From: CAYRWR01 sp964428015
GTDB taxonomy: Bacteria > Spirochaetota > Brevinematia > Brevinematales > CAYRWR01
DNA: 64,000 nucleotides
Assembly: GCA_964428015.1 (NCBI GenBank)
Contig: CAYRWR010000016.1
Span: forward strand, 8,811-72,810
Direction of reading: 5' to 3'
Part shown: positions 42,074 to 51,600 of the stretch, piece after piece
How positions within the stretch are numbered: the stretch's first letter is position 1
Layout: each line of letters opens with the position of its first letter
Notes under the pieces: model-generated
Databases searched by the model: none
What the model saw: only the letters and a program-made list of their open reading frames with translations
Told to the model about the DNA's origin: nothing
Position numbers and translations under genes: made by a program

Positions 42074-43540
42074 CTATTTTTGCGCGGCGATCCAGTCCAG
42101 AGCCCTTTGCAGACGGTCACGGGTCCTCTGATTGCCGATTACCGGCATCAGGAAGTATATCTCGGGTCCGCGGACATGGCCGGTCAGACTGGCCCTGAGG
42201 GGGATGAACAGATTTTTGCCCTTAGCTCCGGTTTTTTCCATGAGTTTATCAGCCAGCTGGTGAAAAGTTTCCTCATTGATGGGAGTCTCCAGATTGTCAA
42301 TCAGCGTCTTGAAACCCTGCACCACCGTGTCAGAGCCTTCTCTCAGTAGAAATTTACCCGCTTCGTCGTCATAGCTGAAATTATCGTTGAGAAAATAGTC
42401 TATATGCTCGGTGATCTGTGACAGATGGGTACAATAACCCCGGGTTAATTCCACTACTCCTTTCAGAAAAGTGACATTTTCTTCCCGGCTAAGGAATTTA
42501 TCATCTACTAATCCGGCTGCCTGTATGAAGGGCAAGGCCAGCTCATAGATTTTGTTGCTGTCTTCGTTAATAATGTCGTGCTTGGCTATCCAGTCAAATT
42601 TTTTAGGGTCAAAGATGGCTGAACTGTTGTTGATGCGGTCCAGGTCAAACAATTCGATCAGTTCTTCCCGGGTCAGGATCTCCCGGCCGTCGGGGCTGGA
42701 CCAACCCAGCAGAGACAGATAATTAATGAGACTCTGAGGTAGATAGCCCTGCTCTCTGAACTCACTCACAGAGGTGGCGCCATGACGCTTGGACAGCTTC
42801 TGCCGGTCGGGGCCCAGGATGAGCGGCATGTGTACAAAGATAGGCGGCTGATATCCCAGGGCTCGGTACAGCATCAGCTGACGCACGGTGTTGGAGAGGT
42901 GCTCATCGGCGCGCATAACATGGGATACCTCCATAAGAGCGTCATCCATTACCACTGCGAAATTATACACAGGCAGTCCATTGGAACGCCGGATCACAAA
43001 ATCACCGACCATTCCTTTGGGAAATTTCACTTCTCCCTTGACTACATCTTTGAATGAAAAATCTTCGTCATAAGCCCAGAAACGGATAACCGGGACACGA
43101 CCTTCCGCTTCATAGGCCTGTCGCTGTGCAGCAGACAGATGCCGGCACTTTCCGTTGTAATGGGGAGCTTCATTTTTGGCTTCTTTTTCTTTACGGTCGG
43201 CGTCCAGTTCTTCCTGGGTGCAGTAACAGGGATAGGCCCTGCCTTCAGCCACCAGTTTATCGATATATTTGTCGTATATATCGAGGCGCTCACTCTGCAA
43301 ATACGGACCATTGGGACCCCCTACTACAGGTCCCTCATCCCAATCCAGTCCCAGCCAGCGCATATCTTCCATAAGACGCTCTGTGTACTCCGGCAGACTG
43401 CGTTCCAGGTCAGTATCCTCGATACGCAGGATAAAATGTCCTTTATTATGCCGGGCATAGAGCCAGGCAAACATGGCGGAACGGACATTGCCCACATGCA
43501 GCTTCCCGGTGGGAGAAGGGGCAAAACGTGTCTTTACCAT
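42074..43540 (-). CDS. gltX: Glutamyl-tRNA synthetase
   Basis: The 488-residue class I synthetase has the HIGH-type motif RFAPSPTGKLHVGNVRSA and the KMSKS-type motif KLSKRHGATSV. YPCYCTQEELDADR fits bacterial GluRS, with a Cys-containing zinc-like element (CYCT ... YNGKCRHL). It charges tRNA-Glu. It is the first gene of an operon with prfB, a histidine kinase and galU. ATG has AGGAG upstream. Confidence 0.95.
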   Translation of the reverse strand: MVKTRFAPSPTGKLHVGNVRSAMFAWLYARHNKGHFILRIEDTDLERSLPEYTERLMEDMRWLGLDWDEGPVVGGPNGPYLQSERLDIYDKYIDKLVAEGRAYPCYCTQEELDADRKEKEAKNEAPHYNGKCRHLSAAQRQAYEAEGRVPVIRFWAYDEDFSFKDVVKGEVKFPKGMVGDFVIRRSNGLPVYNFAVVMDDALMEVSHVMRADEHLSNTVRQLMLYRALGYQPPIFVHMPLILGPDRQKLSKRHGATSVSEFREQGYLPQSLINYLSLLGWSSPDGREILTREELIELFDLDRINNSSAIFDPKKFDWIAKHDIINEDSNKIYELALPFIQAAGLVDDKFLSREENVTFLKGVVELTRGYCTHLSQITEHIDYFLNDNFSYDDEAGKFLLREGSDTVVQGFKTLIDNLETPINEETFHQLADKLMEKTGAKGKNLFIPLRASLTGHVRGPEIYFLMPVIGNQRTRDRLQRALDWIAAQK

Positions 43541-43603
43541 GATGACTCCTTAGAAAAATGGTTTTATTATTTTATATTGAATAATGAAATAAGGCAAGGA
43601 GCA

Positions 43604-43633
43604 TAAAAAAAAGCCCCCGCCGAAACGGGGGCT
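43604..43633 (-). terminator. Intrinsic terminator of the lipoprotein/OMP pair
   Basis: AGCCCCCG (43612-43619) pairs with CGGGGGCT (43626-43633). On the minus strand it is followed by a run of T (complement of 43604-43612). Confidence 0.9.
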
Positions 43634-43655
43634 GAAAGTGTGTAACTAGTTAATA

Positions 43656-44276
43656 TTATTGGAACAAAGAAACTATTCCTGGTACTTCAGCTGTAGCTCT
43701 TTCCAATGTCATGCCGACTGTCGCGATAAATTCCAGATCAACATCTTTACCTACTACACCAGCCGTTTGGTTGGACAATACTGAGTGGAATACTATTTGA
43801 TATCTGTTAGAAGATATCATCAATTGGTAAAGCAGGGGATATGGTGTATTCAACCCTGAAGTGTATACCTGATTGGTTTTCTGTCCGGCGGCTAGTGTCA
43901 TCAAAGGTACAATCCACGCGGTTTGCCCGTTTGTATAATATGGCTGTGACCCATTAAATACTGGTATGGGTGACCCGGAGGCTGTCCCAACACCGGTGAT
44001 TCCTATACCAATGGTTACAGGATTGGCTCCTCTGTTGGATAGTGACCAGGTTAATCTGAGTTCTGTTATTTGCGCGTAGTCTCCCATGACTCCTTGTCCT
44101 TGATTGGAAATGTCATTTTCAATATAGATATCCAAATCAGTAAAAGGAGGAACTAGTATATTGGTAGTTGGTACTGAAAAACCTAAATCCTGGTTAACAT
44201 CTGCGTTTATCTCAAATAAACAGGAACTAAAACCCAATATTGCAAAAAATATAGCAATTAATATTATCTTTTTCAT
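43656..44276 (-). CDS. Lipoprotein of unknown function
   Basis: The 206-residue protein has a signal peptide with lipobox LGFSSC (Cys19). The mature part is beta-rich, with VPPFTDLDIYIENDIS, ELRLTWSLSNRGANPVTIGIGITGVG and a repeated Q-T-N-Q-V-Y-T style. It resembles a single beta-sandwich domain. It lies 11 bases downstream of the outer-membrane-like protein gene and shares its promoter and terminator, so the two may form a surface pair. No family recognised. Confidence 0.65.
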   Translation of the reverse strand: MKKIILIAIFFAILGFSSCLFEINADVNQDLGFSVPTTNILVPPFTDLDIYIENDISNQGQGVMGDYAQITELRLTWSLSNRGANPVTIGIGITGVGTASGSPIPVFNGSQPYYTNGQTAWIVPLMTLAAGQKTNQVYTSGLNTPYPLLYQLMISSNRYQIVFHSVLSNQTAGVVGKDVDLEFIATVGMTLERATAEVPGIVSLFQ

Positions 44277-44286
44277 ATTCTACCTC

Positions 44287-45132
44287 CTAAAACTGTAGTG
44301 ACAAATTGACATAAGGAATAACTGGGGTAGCATACGTCGTATTTGCCGCATTATTAGGATCAAGTGTCAAACTGGCACCGGGATATTGAACACCTGCCCT
44401 GATATTTATGAACGCCAGATCTAATTCTACACCTAAACCAGCAGTAAAATCACTTGGATTGACCAGTGACATTGCCCCAGAAATTTCTCCGCTTTGAGGT
44501 AAAACGCCCGAAATCTGGATGTAATAACCGATTTCTGCAAAAATCGCTAAAATATTTCCTAATTGGATGTCAGCTCCAACAGTCGGGTGAAAATAAGATG
44601 AGACACTATTGGTATTAATACCTTCCAGTCCAAATACCTGAAAATCCATGGTACCGTAGAGCCGGATCAGTTTTAGATCCAGCGCTGCCATGATATCCCA
44701 ACGTGCGGCATTAAAATTAAGCGAAATATCGTTGATTGTAATTTCCGGAGGTACCGCACCCTGTAATAACATTAAAGCAGCTTCTTTTCCTTTAAATGCA
44801 ATATAATTTACACTCGCGCCAATGGTCAGGGGAATTATAGGCAGCTGAATGGCTACTTTTGCTCCGAAATTGGGAAAACCGAATTTTGGCATTCCCAGGT
44901 CAATAAACAAAGGTGCCCACAATAAGGGTGAAGTATTGGCACTAATATCCAAAAACTTGAACAGTCTCAAATTCAGCTGCATATCCAGAGGCCGGAAACT
45001 AACTAAAGAAACTTTGAATACATGCTGATAATCAACATAAGGTGTGTCAACAGTCAGTAGACGATTCACCTTAGCCATTGCGGTAAGCGGGATGGCTAAA
45101 ACCATTACAAGCAATACAAATTTCTTATACAT
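44287..45132 (-). CDS. Predicted outer-membrane beta-barrel protein
   Basis: The 281-residue protein has a signal peptide (KKFVLLVMVLAIPLTAMA) and a mature part made of alternating amphipathic strands (LQLNLRLFKFL, GASVNYIAF, ADIQLGNILAIFAEIGYYIQI, GVELDLAFINIRAGVQYP). It ends in NLSLQF, with the terminal aromatic residue expected of BAM substrates. It is probably a small surface-exposed barrel. No close family is recognised. It is co-transcribed with a lipoprotein. Confidence 0.65.
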   Translation of the reverse strand: MYKKFVLLVMVLAIPLTAMAKVNRLLTVDTPYVDYQHVFKVSLVSFRPLDMQLNLRLFKFLDISANTSPLLWAPLFIDLGMPKFGFPNFGAKVAIQLPIIPLTIGASVNYIAFKGKEAALMLLQGAVPPEITINDISLNFNAARWDIMAALDLKLIRLYGTMDFQVFGLEGINTNSVSSYFHPTVGADIQLGNILAIFAEIGYYIQISGVLPQSGEISGAMSLVNPSDFTAGLGVELDLAFINIRAGVQYPGASLTLDPNNAANTTYATPVIPYVNLSLQF

Positions 45133-45166
45133 AACTCCTCCTTTAACATACTCACTTATATAAGTT

Positions 45167-45194
45167 AGTATAACATAACACTACGCGATTTCAA
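45167..45194 (-). promoter_or_regulatory. Sigma70 promoter of the OMP-lipoprotein pair
   Basis: On the minus strand TTGAAA (complement of 45189-45194), a 16-base spacer and TATACT (complement of 45167-45172). A 12-bp palindrome, ACTTATATAAGT (45154-45165), sits just downstream of the -10 box and could be an operator. Confidence 0.65.
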
Positions 45195-45213
45195 AATAAA
45201 TACAGGGATATTC

Positions 45214-45241
45214 TTGGATAAAACCCCTAATCTTTTATGAT
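45214..45241 (+). promoter_or_regulatory. Candidate promoter of the LysM protein
   Basis: TTGGAT (45214-45219), a 16-base spacer and TATGAT (45236-45241) lie 36 bases upstream of the start codon. Confidence 0.5.
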
Positions 45242-45276
45242 ATCAGAAGTTATGCCGAAAATATAGATAAGAGGTA

Positions 45277-46836
45277 TTGGAAACATTGAAGAAAACCTGG
45301 TTACTTTTTCTGGCTGTATTGAGCTTCAGCGCCCCTTTTGTCTATGGAATGGACTATACCGTACAGAAAAACGACAGCTTGTGGTCCATTTCCAAGACCT
45401 ACAGCCTCTCTCTGGCAGATATAAAAAAGCTGAATGAATTAATCAGTGAGGATATCTATGAAGGACAAAGACTCTACCTCCCTCAGACTATCACCGACTA
45501 CACCGTCCAGCCGGGAGACCACCTTTCCGGTCTGGCTGTCCGCTTCCGCACTCAGCTGAAGTACATTATCATCCTCAACAATTTAGCCAATGAAGATCTG
45601 AATATCGGTCAAAATCTCAGAATACCTCAGGATATAGTTGAATCTGTCCAAAAACAGATGATGATCCATACCGTCCAGCCCGGTGATAATCTCTCCCAGC
45701 TGGCCCTGAAATACCAGGTATCCACACAGGATATTCTGGAATGGAATAATAAAAGCAATGATACTCTTTACAGCGGAGAGAAGCTGAAGATATACTCCGA
45801 CAAAAAACCGGAAACACTTAGCCCTACTCCCCCTATACAGACTAATACTCAGGACTTAAATAAAATCGTACACATAGTCCAGGCAGGAGAATATCTGGGA
45901 AGTATCGCCCAGACTTATAACGTGTCCATAGATGATATTCGCAAATGGAATGAAAAATCCGGAGATGATATCCTGATTGGAGAAAAGCTGGTACTCCATG
46001 TTTCCGGAACTTACAAGCCTGTTGTGTCTACACCCCAGGAAAAACCCTACTACCATACCGTACAAGCGGGAGAACACCTCACCGGTTTAGCCCAGTTATA
46101 CGGGACCACAGTAAAATCTATCAAGGAATGGAATAAACTGGACCGGGATATTTTGCTGAAAGGGGAAAGGCTGGTGATTAAAAATTATTCCCCCAAAGAA
46201 ACAAAGCCGGAAGTCAAACCGGATAAAAAAGTCAAATGGAGCTATGCGGTTAAAAGCGGGGATAATCTGCAGAGCCTGGCCAAAAGATTCGATGTCAATG
46301 TGGATGACATAAAGAAATGGAATAATAAAAAAAATGATGTCCTGTATATAGGTGAAAAACTGGCACTGTTTACTGATCGATCGGACATTCCCACTAAAGA
46401 CAAAAACATCATCACCGCGGTCAAATACCAGCACTCCGTGTCCTGGAAAGACATCAAGCTTTATCCTGTGGCCAAATCACGCATCAGCTATCTGAGCCGT
46501 ACTGAGAAAGGACTGATACTACACCTAAGCTCCCGCACCTCAGTCAAAGCTATCAGCGACGGAATGGTGGAATATGCCGGATTCCTGAAGACCAAGAATT
46601 TTGTGGTCATCCTGAACCTGGGAGAAAATAAGCGGGTGGTTTACGGCTATATGAGTGATGTCAGTGTCCAGGCCGGGGACAAGATAACAGCCGGAAAAGA
46701 TTTGGGTACAGTGGACTACCTCTCCATACATGACACCAGCCCTCTGCTCCTGGAGCTGTATGAGGGTACAGAACCGGTAGATATCTATGAAATATATCCA
46801 TATTTCAGGCAGATCAGATTCACAGCCTTCAAATAG
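45277..46836 (+). CDS. Exported protein with six LysM repeats and a degenerate LytM (M23) domain
   Basis: The 519-residue protein has a signal peptide ending near FVYGMD. Six LysM repeats occupy about residues 25-375, each with (Y/H)-x-V-(Q/K)-x-(G/N)-D/E and ending in G-x-x-L. The C-terminal domain (about 395-515) has the M23/LytM core GMVEYAGFLKTKNFVVILNL, VQAGDKITAGKDLGTV, but the metal ligands are lost: the H-x-H segment reads LLLEL. It should bind peptidoglycan by LysM and act as a non-catalytic partner, as EnvC and NlpD do for amidases. Start codon is TTG; another in-frame TTG at 45286 would give a longer gap to the GAGG site. Convergent with the deacetylase gene. Confidence 0.85.
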   Translation: METLKKTWLLFLAVLSFSAPFVYGMDYTVQKNDSLWSISKTYSLSLADIKKLNELISEDIYEGQRLYLPQTITDYTVQPGDHLSGLAVRFRTQLKYIIILNNLANEDLNIGQNLRIPQDIVESVQKQMMIHTVQPGDNLSQLALKYQVSTQDILEWNNKSNDTLYSGEKLKIYSDKKPETLSPTPPIQTNTQDLNKIVHIVQAGEYLGSIAQTYNVSIDDIRKWNEKSGDDILIGEKLVLHVSGTYKPVVSTPQEKPYYHTVQAGEHLTGLAQLYGTTVKSIKEWNKLDRDILLKGERLVIKNYSPKETKPEVKPDKKVKWSYAVKSGDNLQSLAKRFDVNVDDIKKWNNKKNDVLYIGEKLALFTDRSDIPTKDKNIITAVKYQHSVSWKDIKLYPVAKSRISYLSRTEKGLILHLSSRTSVKAISDGMVEYAGFLKTKNFVVILNLGENKRVVYGYMSDVSVQAGDKITAGKDLGTVDYLSIHDTSPLLLELYEGTEPVDIYEIYPYFRQIRFTAFK

Positions 46837-46842
46837 TCAGAT

Positions 46843-47814
46843 TTATTTTGACTTATGGTATTTGGCATCCCAGTAATAAAACAGGCTATATATATCCTTG
46901 AAAACCAGCTTTCCACTCTGCATGGATGAAAGTTGCTGTTTCAGGTATTTCTTTAGTCGCTGTACTTCCACATTTTCCACGCCATTGGAATGTACCAGTA
47001 TCACCCCCCAGTCAGGGATGACCTTTTGGCCCATCCAGATAGCTACATCTACGGGCAGCAGACTCATGCGGTCCAGGGCCTGCAGGTAGGGCAGCTGGTA
47101 TTTCAGTCCGGGGAAGCGGAAAAATGGAGAGGGCAGTATGCCTTTTTCCAGTAATACAGTCTCATTTTTCAAGACATCTTTTTCAAACTCAGCCACCGTG
47201 TATTTATCCTTCAGGATATGGTGGCTGAAAGTATGGTTGCCGGCAATAAAGGGGAGTCCGCTTTTTCTGATCTGCTGAAAGGAAGCGGGGTTACTTTGTA
47301 TCCATCTGCCTGTAAAAAAGATGACCAGCGGGATATGGATATTGTGCTTTTTCTGATAAGAGATCAGTTCAGTAAAAAAATCCCAGTTATAATTGGTCCT
47401 GATGGGACATAGGTCGGTAGTCAGGATCAGATTGGTTACCTGAACATGGACGGGCTTAGTGTGCGCGGCATCCGCGAAAGCCTGACGGTTGCTGATCATG
47501 TCCATTTTCAGTCTGAACAGAAGGGAATTTTTCAGCAAATTATTATTAGAAAGCCTGATCAGGCTATCGGTCATGCCATAGCGCAGGGTTTTAGTATCTA
47601 TAAAATAATATAATCTGGCATCATCTTTAGTGATTATCTCACGGGTAATATATACCGTCCGGTTGGATAACACTGCCGGGTAGATCACCACTTTGTAGTC
47701 TTTGATTTTTAATTCCTTTTCCAGTATGGTATTGGTGTACATAAGTCCAAACAGGGAAGTTTTTATCAGGAAAAGAATCGTAAATACTAAGAGTTGTACG
47801 GTTCGTTGGGGCAT
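46843..47814 (-). CDS. Exported polysaccharide deacetylase (NodB homology)
   Basis: The 323-residue protein has an N-terminal signal or anchor (QLLVFTILFLIKTSLFGL). Its NodB fold shows NLILTTDLCP (motif 1, catalytic Asp region), HTFSHHILK (motif 2, metal His pair), FFRFPGLKY (motif 3) and VILVHSNG (motif 5). It probably deacetylates a cell-wall or surface polysaccharide in the periplasm. The region 40-150 before the domain is unassigned. It converges on the LysM protein, another envelope gene, with 6 bases between stops. Confidence 0.8.
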   Translation of the reverse strand: MPQRTVQLLVFTILFLIKTSLFGLMYTNTILEKELKIKDYKVVIYPAVLSNRTVYITREIITKDDARLYYFIDTKTLRYGMTDSLIRLSNNNLLKNSLLFRLKMDMISNRQAFADAAHTKPVHVQVTNLILTTDLCPIRTNYNWDFFTELISYQKKHNIHIPLVIFFTGRWIQSNPASFQQIRKSGLPFIAGNHTFSHHILKDKYTVAEFEKDVLKNETVLLEKGILPSPFFRFPGLKYQLPYLQALDRMSLLPVDVAIWMGQKVIPDWGVILVHSNGVENVEVQRLKKYLKQQLSSMQSGKLVFKDIYSLFYYWDAKYHKSK

Positions 47815-47969
47815 GGTGCTTCTCCGCTTAATGATTCAAATGTGAAATTTCTAAGACCAGTATTATGCCATAAAGGCGGCTGTTGAGCAAAAATTTCACC
47901 TGTCATTATTATCTACTGTTTTTGACTATTTTAGTTGACAATAAGTGAGAAAATGTCGAAAATAATAAT

Positions 47970-48308
47970 GAGGCAGGATAGAGAGACGCTCCCGGTCTGA
48001 CCGGGGGAGGAAAGTCCGGGCACAAAAAGGCAAAGAGCCGGTTAACAACCGGATATCCCTCAGGGGATAATGGAAAGTGCCACAGAAAATATACCGCCAG
48101 TCCGCTGGTAAGGGTGAAAAGGCGCGGTAAGAGCGCACCGCTTTTTCCTTAAGGAAAAAGGCAGGGTAAACCCCTCTTTGTGCAAGGTCAAGTATGTATC
48201 CGATTCCGTTGCCTTGCGGAGGATACGGGTAGACTGCATGATCCTGTTAGTAATGCCAGGATAAGATAGATGTCTCTCCCCGACAGGACCCGGCTTATTT
48301 CTTGCCTC
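47970..48308 (+). ncRNA. rnpB: RNase P RNA, bacterial type A
   Basis: The 5' P1 strand GAGGCA (47970-47975) pairs with TGCCTC (48303-48308). The P4 signature GAGGAAAGTCCGGGC is present near 48006-48025, the 3' signature ACAGGACCCGGCTTAT near 48283-48298 closes P4. The family usually has ACAGAA before CCCGG; here it reads ACAGGA. Internal stems (AGCCGGTTAACAACCGG, CCCTCAGGGG, CTTTTTCCTTAAGGAAAAAG) fit the type A fold. The mature length is about 339. It is followed by a T-run that may end transcription. TTGACA at 47935-47940 may be its -35 box. Confidence 0.93.
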
Positions 48309-48336
48309 ACCGTCTTTTTTTTAAACAGGAGGGCAT

Positions 48337-48657
48337 ATGAATGTCAACCCTCTGGACCTACAGGTCTTGTTCTCAAAAGCCAGCGAATACTCCGCCAGTC
48401 TGGGTAAGCAGAGCTCTGTACATGATGCCGAAGACTTTGTAGCTAATGATCTGCAGACCCGGCAAAGTAAAGAGACTACAGAAGAAGTCAATAAAGCGGA
48501 TGCTTATGATGAAGAATTTACCAATATCAATGAGCAGACCAAAGGCAACAGCTCTGAAGAAGAATCTGATTCTGAAAAACGTGAAGCCAAACCGGAAGAA
48601 AACCATAACGGTTTAAAAGAAGAAGGTACAGGATTGATCATCGATATCATCGATTAA
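48337..48657 (+). CDS. Conserved small acidic protein with N-terminal NPLDLQVLF motif
   Basis: The 106-residue protein starts MNVNPLDLQVLFSKASEYSASLG. Small proteins with an N-terminal NPLDLQV motif occur in spirochaetes and in some flagellated Firmicutes; I know no function. The rest is highly charged and disordered, rich in Glu and Lys (residues 40-95), then a hydrophobic tail, GTGLIIDIID. It lies 28 bases after RNase P RNA with AGGAGG upstream of the ATG and overlaps the convergent giant gene by 4 bases. Confidence 0.6.
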   Translation: MNVNPLDLQVLFSKASEYSASLGKQSSVHDAEDFVANDLQTRQSKETTEEVNKADAYDEEFTNINEQTKGNSSEEESDSEKREAKPEENHNGLKEEGTGLIIDIID

Positions 48658-51600
48658 ATCCGGATACTCATATCCAGCGACACTTCCATCCCTAATCCTA
48701 TATCATACCAGGTCTGTTTGTATCCCGCCGCGTCAGTGGACAGGGGCGTTATACTGGCATAGCGGTTCAGGACTCCCTTGAGACGAAACACCCCGCTCAC
48801 GATTTCGGTGAATTTATAGTCCGTGATGTGCTCCAGAGTCAGGTCATATACCTTCAAGTCATAGGGGTTGAAGTTAAATCCGTTGTAAAAAATGCTTTGT
48901 GTGGTAAAAGTCAGTATCTCGGAATTTTTCATAATGGAATTATTCAGTTTTATCACTACAAATCCCAGATTAAGCCGATTGATATTGCGGATTTCCCAGG
49001 AAGCTTTGAAATTTAAGGTATTATAGATGCTCTTTTTAGGGGAGACATGAGGAGGCAGGCTGACAAAGCCGTAGTCTCCGGAATGCGCGGCTGAATTGGT
49101 AAAATAGTTTTCCAGCTCCACCCTGAGGCTATAGGAATAGACCAGAACCAGAAAATTAGAATTAATAAAATTCATACCATGTCTGAAGGTCACTCCCAGG
49201 GTATCCAAAGTCTGCCTGGAATTAAAATCGGTGACATTTCTATAGTCGACTTCTGTGAATATTTCGCGCAGTTTGACCGGGGCGGTAGGTTTCTGCAATC
49301 GGGCCAGTTCAATGGGAAATCTCACCGCAGCACGATTCTCGATGGACTGGGAATAGGAGCTCAGGTTGCGCGATGTGTATAGCCGGCTGGAAAAAGTATA
49401 GCGCTTGGGCAGCATATCCCAGATTTTTTTCTGATAATTAGGCAGTAGCAGTTCCACATTGAGAGTGTCAATCAGAGTATTTACACTCTGGGGATTCTCG
49501 ACACTGAAATTTCCCACCGCGTGCAGAGCATTAGTCTGACTGGTCAGTCCTCCCAGTATGGCACTATAATAAAGTGGATTTCTATAATAGATGTCTCCCA
49601 TGACCAAAGCCTGAGAAGAGTCAATGACCTGCCCCAACCCGCTATAAGCCAGATCCACACTGCGGTCCAGCTTCAGCGTCAGAGTTTTAAAAAATGTCTT
49701 TTCCGGTAAAATCCTTAAATTCCAGGAATTTTTCAGATTGTAGCGGTCGGAGCGGTATGTCAGCACATCAAATCTGTCATAGGTATAGCCGCTCTGTATC
49801 CGTGAAAAACTGTCATTGGCATCAAACATCAGCCAGTTGACAGGACGATTGAGGTTGAAACCGAGACTGACTTTGTCATCCAGCTGTCTGTCCAGATTTT
49901 CGTCAAAGTCAAAAAAACGGAAAATACTTGACCATCGGTCAGCGTATCTTTGCGCCAGGGATTCATTTTCCAGACTTAAAATCTCCTGCCGGTAGCCCTG
50001 AAAAGAAAATATCTGGTCTAATTTTTCCTGCCTCTTTTCATAGCTGCCATTCAGTCCTACCTTCCACAGTTTAAAATCCAGACTGGCAGCCCATCTTTTA
50101 CTCTGACTCTTCGTACCGTAGACATTATTGTTGGTCAGAAACACCTGGCCGGTTTCATTGGTATAATTGGAATTGTCTTTTATAACCAGGCTGTCTTCAA
50201 AAGTGAAGGCCGGAGTCAGACTGAATGTCTTGGAAGACTTCATGACCTTATAGAACGGCAGTAAATGATTATAGGTCACAGTGACGGTACCTTTGTACTC
50301 TTTATTCCAGGAATCCAGGATATATTCATTGCTGGCGCTGCTTACCGTGGATCTGTTCAGCAGGGAGGAAAATACTTCCGTAAAAGTATGGCTGACAGAT
50401 GGTATAAAGTCTTTGTTTTTAGTAAAATTGATAGTAGCATTAAAACTCCGGTTCTCAGAATTCCACTGCAGGTATAGAGGTAATTTTATCTGATTAGTTT
50501 CGGTCTTCTGCTCATTTACCGTATAACTGACACTGTAGGTCAGGTCTTTAAACAAAGAAGACCTGAGACTGAGATTGATATTTTTATTTCCATTACCGGA
50601 ACTTCCTCCGATGGAATTAACAAAATCCACTGATTTGTTTTCTATAATAGTATTCAAAAATACCGGTCCCACTATCTCCTGGCTGCCCGCACTCCAGATT
50701 GGTTTGCGATATTCAAAACGGGGATTGACATAAAAGGCTGTGCCCAATACGCTTTCATCATTGTGGACATGGAGTTCATTGACCCAAACTGTACCGTTGT
50801 TTACAGCTTCATTAGTGTCGCTCAGCTCGACCCCCATTTCCACGAAATCGATATCATTGAGGTTGGGGATGCCGATCAGGTCCGGCATCAGGGTACCGTT
50901 CAGATTAGTGTCATCCATCATCAGTTTGAGATTATCATCAATCTTTACCGTGATCTTATGCCAAGTGTTTTTATCCACTTCCGATAGAGGTATATTCCAC
51001 TGGAAATAGCTCTGCTGGCTGTTTCCCAGGATAAAAAAGAAATTCTCATTGCTATAGCTGTCCGGCGCGGTCTTGATAGGCTGACCGTTTTCCTGAACAT
51101 CCGGCACATACATGTAAAAAGTCAGTTCTTTATAGCGGGAGATATCAAAAGGACTGGATGTGTATTCAATGAGAGAAGCCTTTTCCCCTCCGGTAATAGG
51201 AAAGACATTGGTATTTACAGTGCTGTTGGTTAGCCTGTACTCCAGAGCCAATGTATTTTCGTTATACTGCAGGGCTTCATTGATAGTGCGGGTGCCGTGC
51301 AGATGCTCAAATACCACCGACCGGTCCAGATCCTGCTGTACCGATGAGCTGACATTATAAAAACGGTTGGCTGAATAAAAATTATTATTATAGACCCCGA
51401 TGAGTTCCCCATTGATGGCAGTGGAGTCCTGTGCCCTGATGCCGTCTACCCGCTTGTCTTCCCATTTGACTTCTTTAAACTGGAGTTCATCCAGGATGAC
51501 CCGTCCTTTGACACCGTTTTTTTGTCGGATATACACCGTCAGGGCGCTGACATGCTGCAGGATAGCCTTTTGGGCGGAAGACAATGAAGAGATGCTGATA

